A model generated the notes under the pieces. The model had not been told where the DNA came from and did not search any database. It saw only the letters and a program-made list of their open reading frames with translations. Source: JBFJVZ01 sp041623895 (GTDB lineage Bacteria; Planctomycetota; Planctomycetia; Pirellulales; Pirellulaceae). From it: 6,593 nucleotides of DNA. The stretch's first letter is position 1; every line of letters starts with the position of its first letter. The translations under genes and the position numbers were made by a program. Below are positions 6,378 to 6,593 of this stretch, one piece after another. The DNA lies in assembly GCA_041623895.1 (NCBI GenBank), contig JBFJVZ010000415.1:1-6593 (forward strand), given 5' to 3'.

Positions 6378-6417
6378 AGCCCCCTTGTCAGTCAGCGACT
6401 GGTCGGACAAGGGGGTT
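6378..6417 (+). terminator. Strong hairpin, likely transcription terminator after the 94-residue gene
   Basis: CCCCCTTGTC (6380-6389) pairs perfectly with GACAAGGGGG (6406-6415), extended by A-T (6378/6417) and a G-T wobble (6379/6416). The 16-base loop can form a small inner stem, AGTC (6390-6393) with GACT (6397-6400). The tail reads TTCCGCTTG, so the U-tract is poor; the long GC-rich stem right after a stop codon still makes termination the best reading. It also isolates the downstream LysR gene. Confidence 0.7.
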
Positions 6418-6418
6418 C

Positions 6419-6512
6419 CGCTTGACGACAGAGATCGACGTGCTTACCTTGCATTAATTGTTTTCACGCGAGACTTCGCAGTATTAGCTGGTCTTATTCG
6501 GGCGGATTCGAT
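6419..6512 (+). promoter_or_regulatory. Probable promoter region of the LysR-type gene
   Basis: This 94-base segment lies between the terminator and the TTG start and should hold the lysR promoter. Seen: TTGTTT (6458-6463) and TATTAG (6482-6487) at 18-base spacing, a weak -35/-10 pair (3 of 6 and 4 of 6 consensus bases), with a small dyad GCGA-GACT-TCGC (6468-6479) between them. A dyad at that place could be a regulatory site, since LysR genes are often autoregulated, but the assignment is tentative. Confidence 0.3.
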
Positions 6513-6593
6513 TTGCAGCTACGCACGCTAGAGATTTTCTGTACGGTTGCGGACCAACGTAGTTTTTCCAAGGCTGCCGCTGCGCACCGCCTG
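6513..6593 (+). CDS. LysR-family transcriptional regulator, N-terminal fragment (runs off right edge)
   Basis: Seen: from the TTG at 6513-6515, 27 codons to the edge give (M)QLRTLEIFCTVADQRSFSK at 1-19, then AAAAHRL (20-26, ending at residue 27 counting the initiator). Known: this is the first helix and the start of the helix-turn-helix of LysR-type regulators, with the usual QL..L..F..V....SFS.AA pattern. The start is inferred from where LysR proteins normally begin; no in-frame ATG or GTG lies nearby, and GGCGGA (6501-6506) 6 bases before the TTG could serve as ribosome site. The effector-binding domain and target genes are outside the window. It follows a terminator and is therefore probably transcribed from its own promoter. 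Confidence in the family is good despite the short fragment; the exact start is less certain. Confidence 0.82.
   Translation, partial: MQLRTLEIFCTVADQRSFSKAAAAHRL

Overview
The window looks like ordinary chromosomal sequence from a planctomycete, most likely a Pirellulaceae member of the Rhodopirellula type. This is inferred from a GC content in the mid-to-upper fifties by eye, a Tat-exported Gfo/Idh/MocA oxidoreductase with a GCGGRG nucleotide-binding loop, an exported FGE/SUMF1-fold protein, a long DUF58 protein, sparse Shine-Dalgarno signals, and use of a TTG start. No sequence search was possible, so the taxonomic call rests on protein style alone.

Layout. The left half (1-2791) is on the minus strand. 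Read in its own direction it holds thiL (thiamine-monophosphate kinase), a stand-alone homologue of the CaMKII association (hub) domain, an exported SUMF1/FGE-fold protein that lacks the catalytic cysteines, and the first 72 codons of a Tat-exported Gfo/Idh/MocA oxidoreductase that runs off the left edge. The gaps are 64, 102 and 61 bases with no convincing terminator, so all or part of this may be one transcript. A 179-base divergent intergenic region (2792-2970) separates it from the right half on the plus strand: a class 1/2 NAD-type aldehyde dehydrogenase, a perfect hairpin at 4455-4471, a membrane-anchored DUF58 protein, a 94-residue two-TM protein of unknown function, a strong hairpin terminator at about 6378-6417, and the first 27 codons of a LysR-type regulator that runs off the right edge. 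No gene-free stretch exceeds 300 bases.

How the genes relate. I see no single pathway. ThiL makes the cofactor thiamine diphosphate. The aldehyde dehydrogenase is a generic NAD-dependent detoxifying or catabolic enzyme. The FGE-like and Gfo proteins are both predicted to be exported and belong to families that planctomycetes carry in many copies. DUF58 proteins usually work with MoxR ATPases, but none is in view. The CaMKII-hub homologue is the most eye-catching protein because its resemblance to the animal domain runs from end to end. I found no mobile element, CRISPR array, tRNA, rRNA or clear previously undescribed system.
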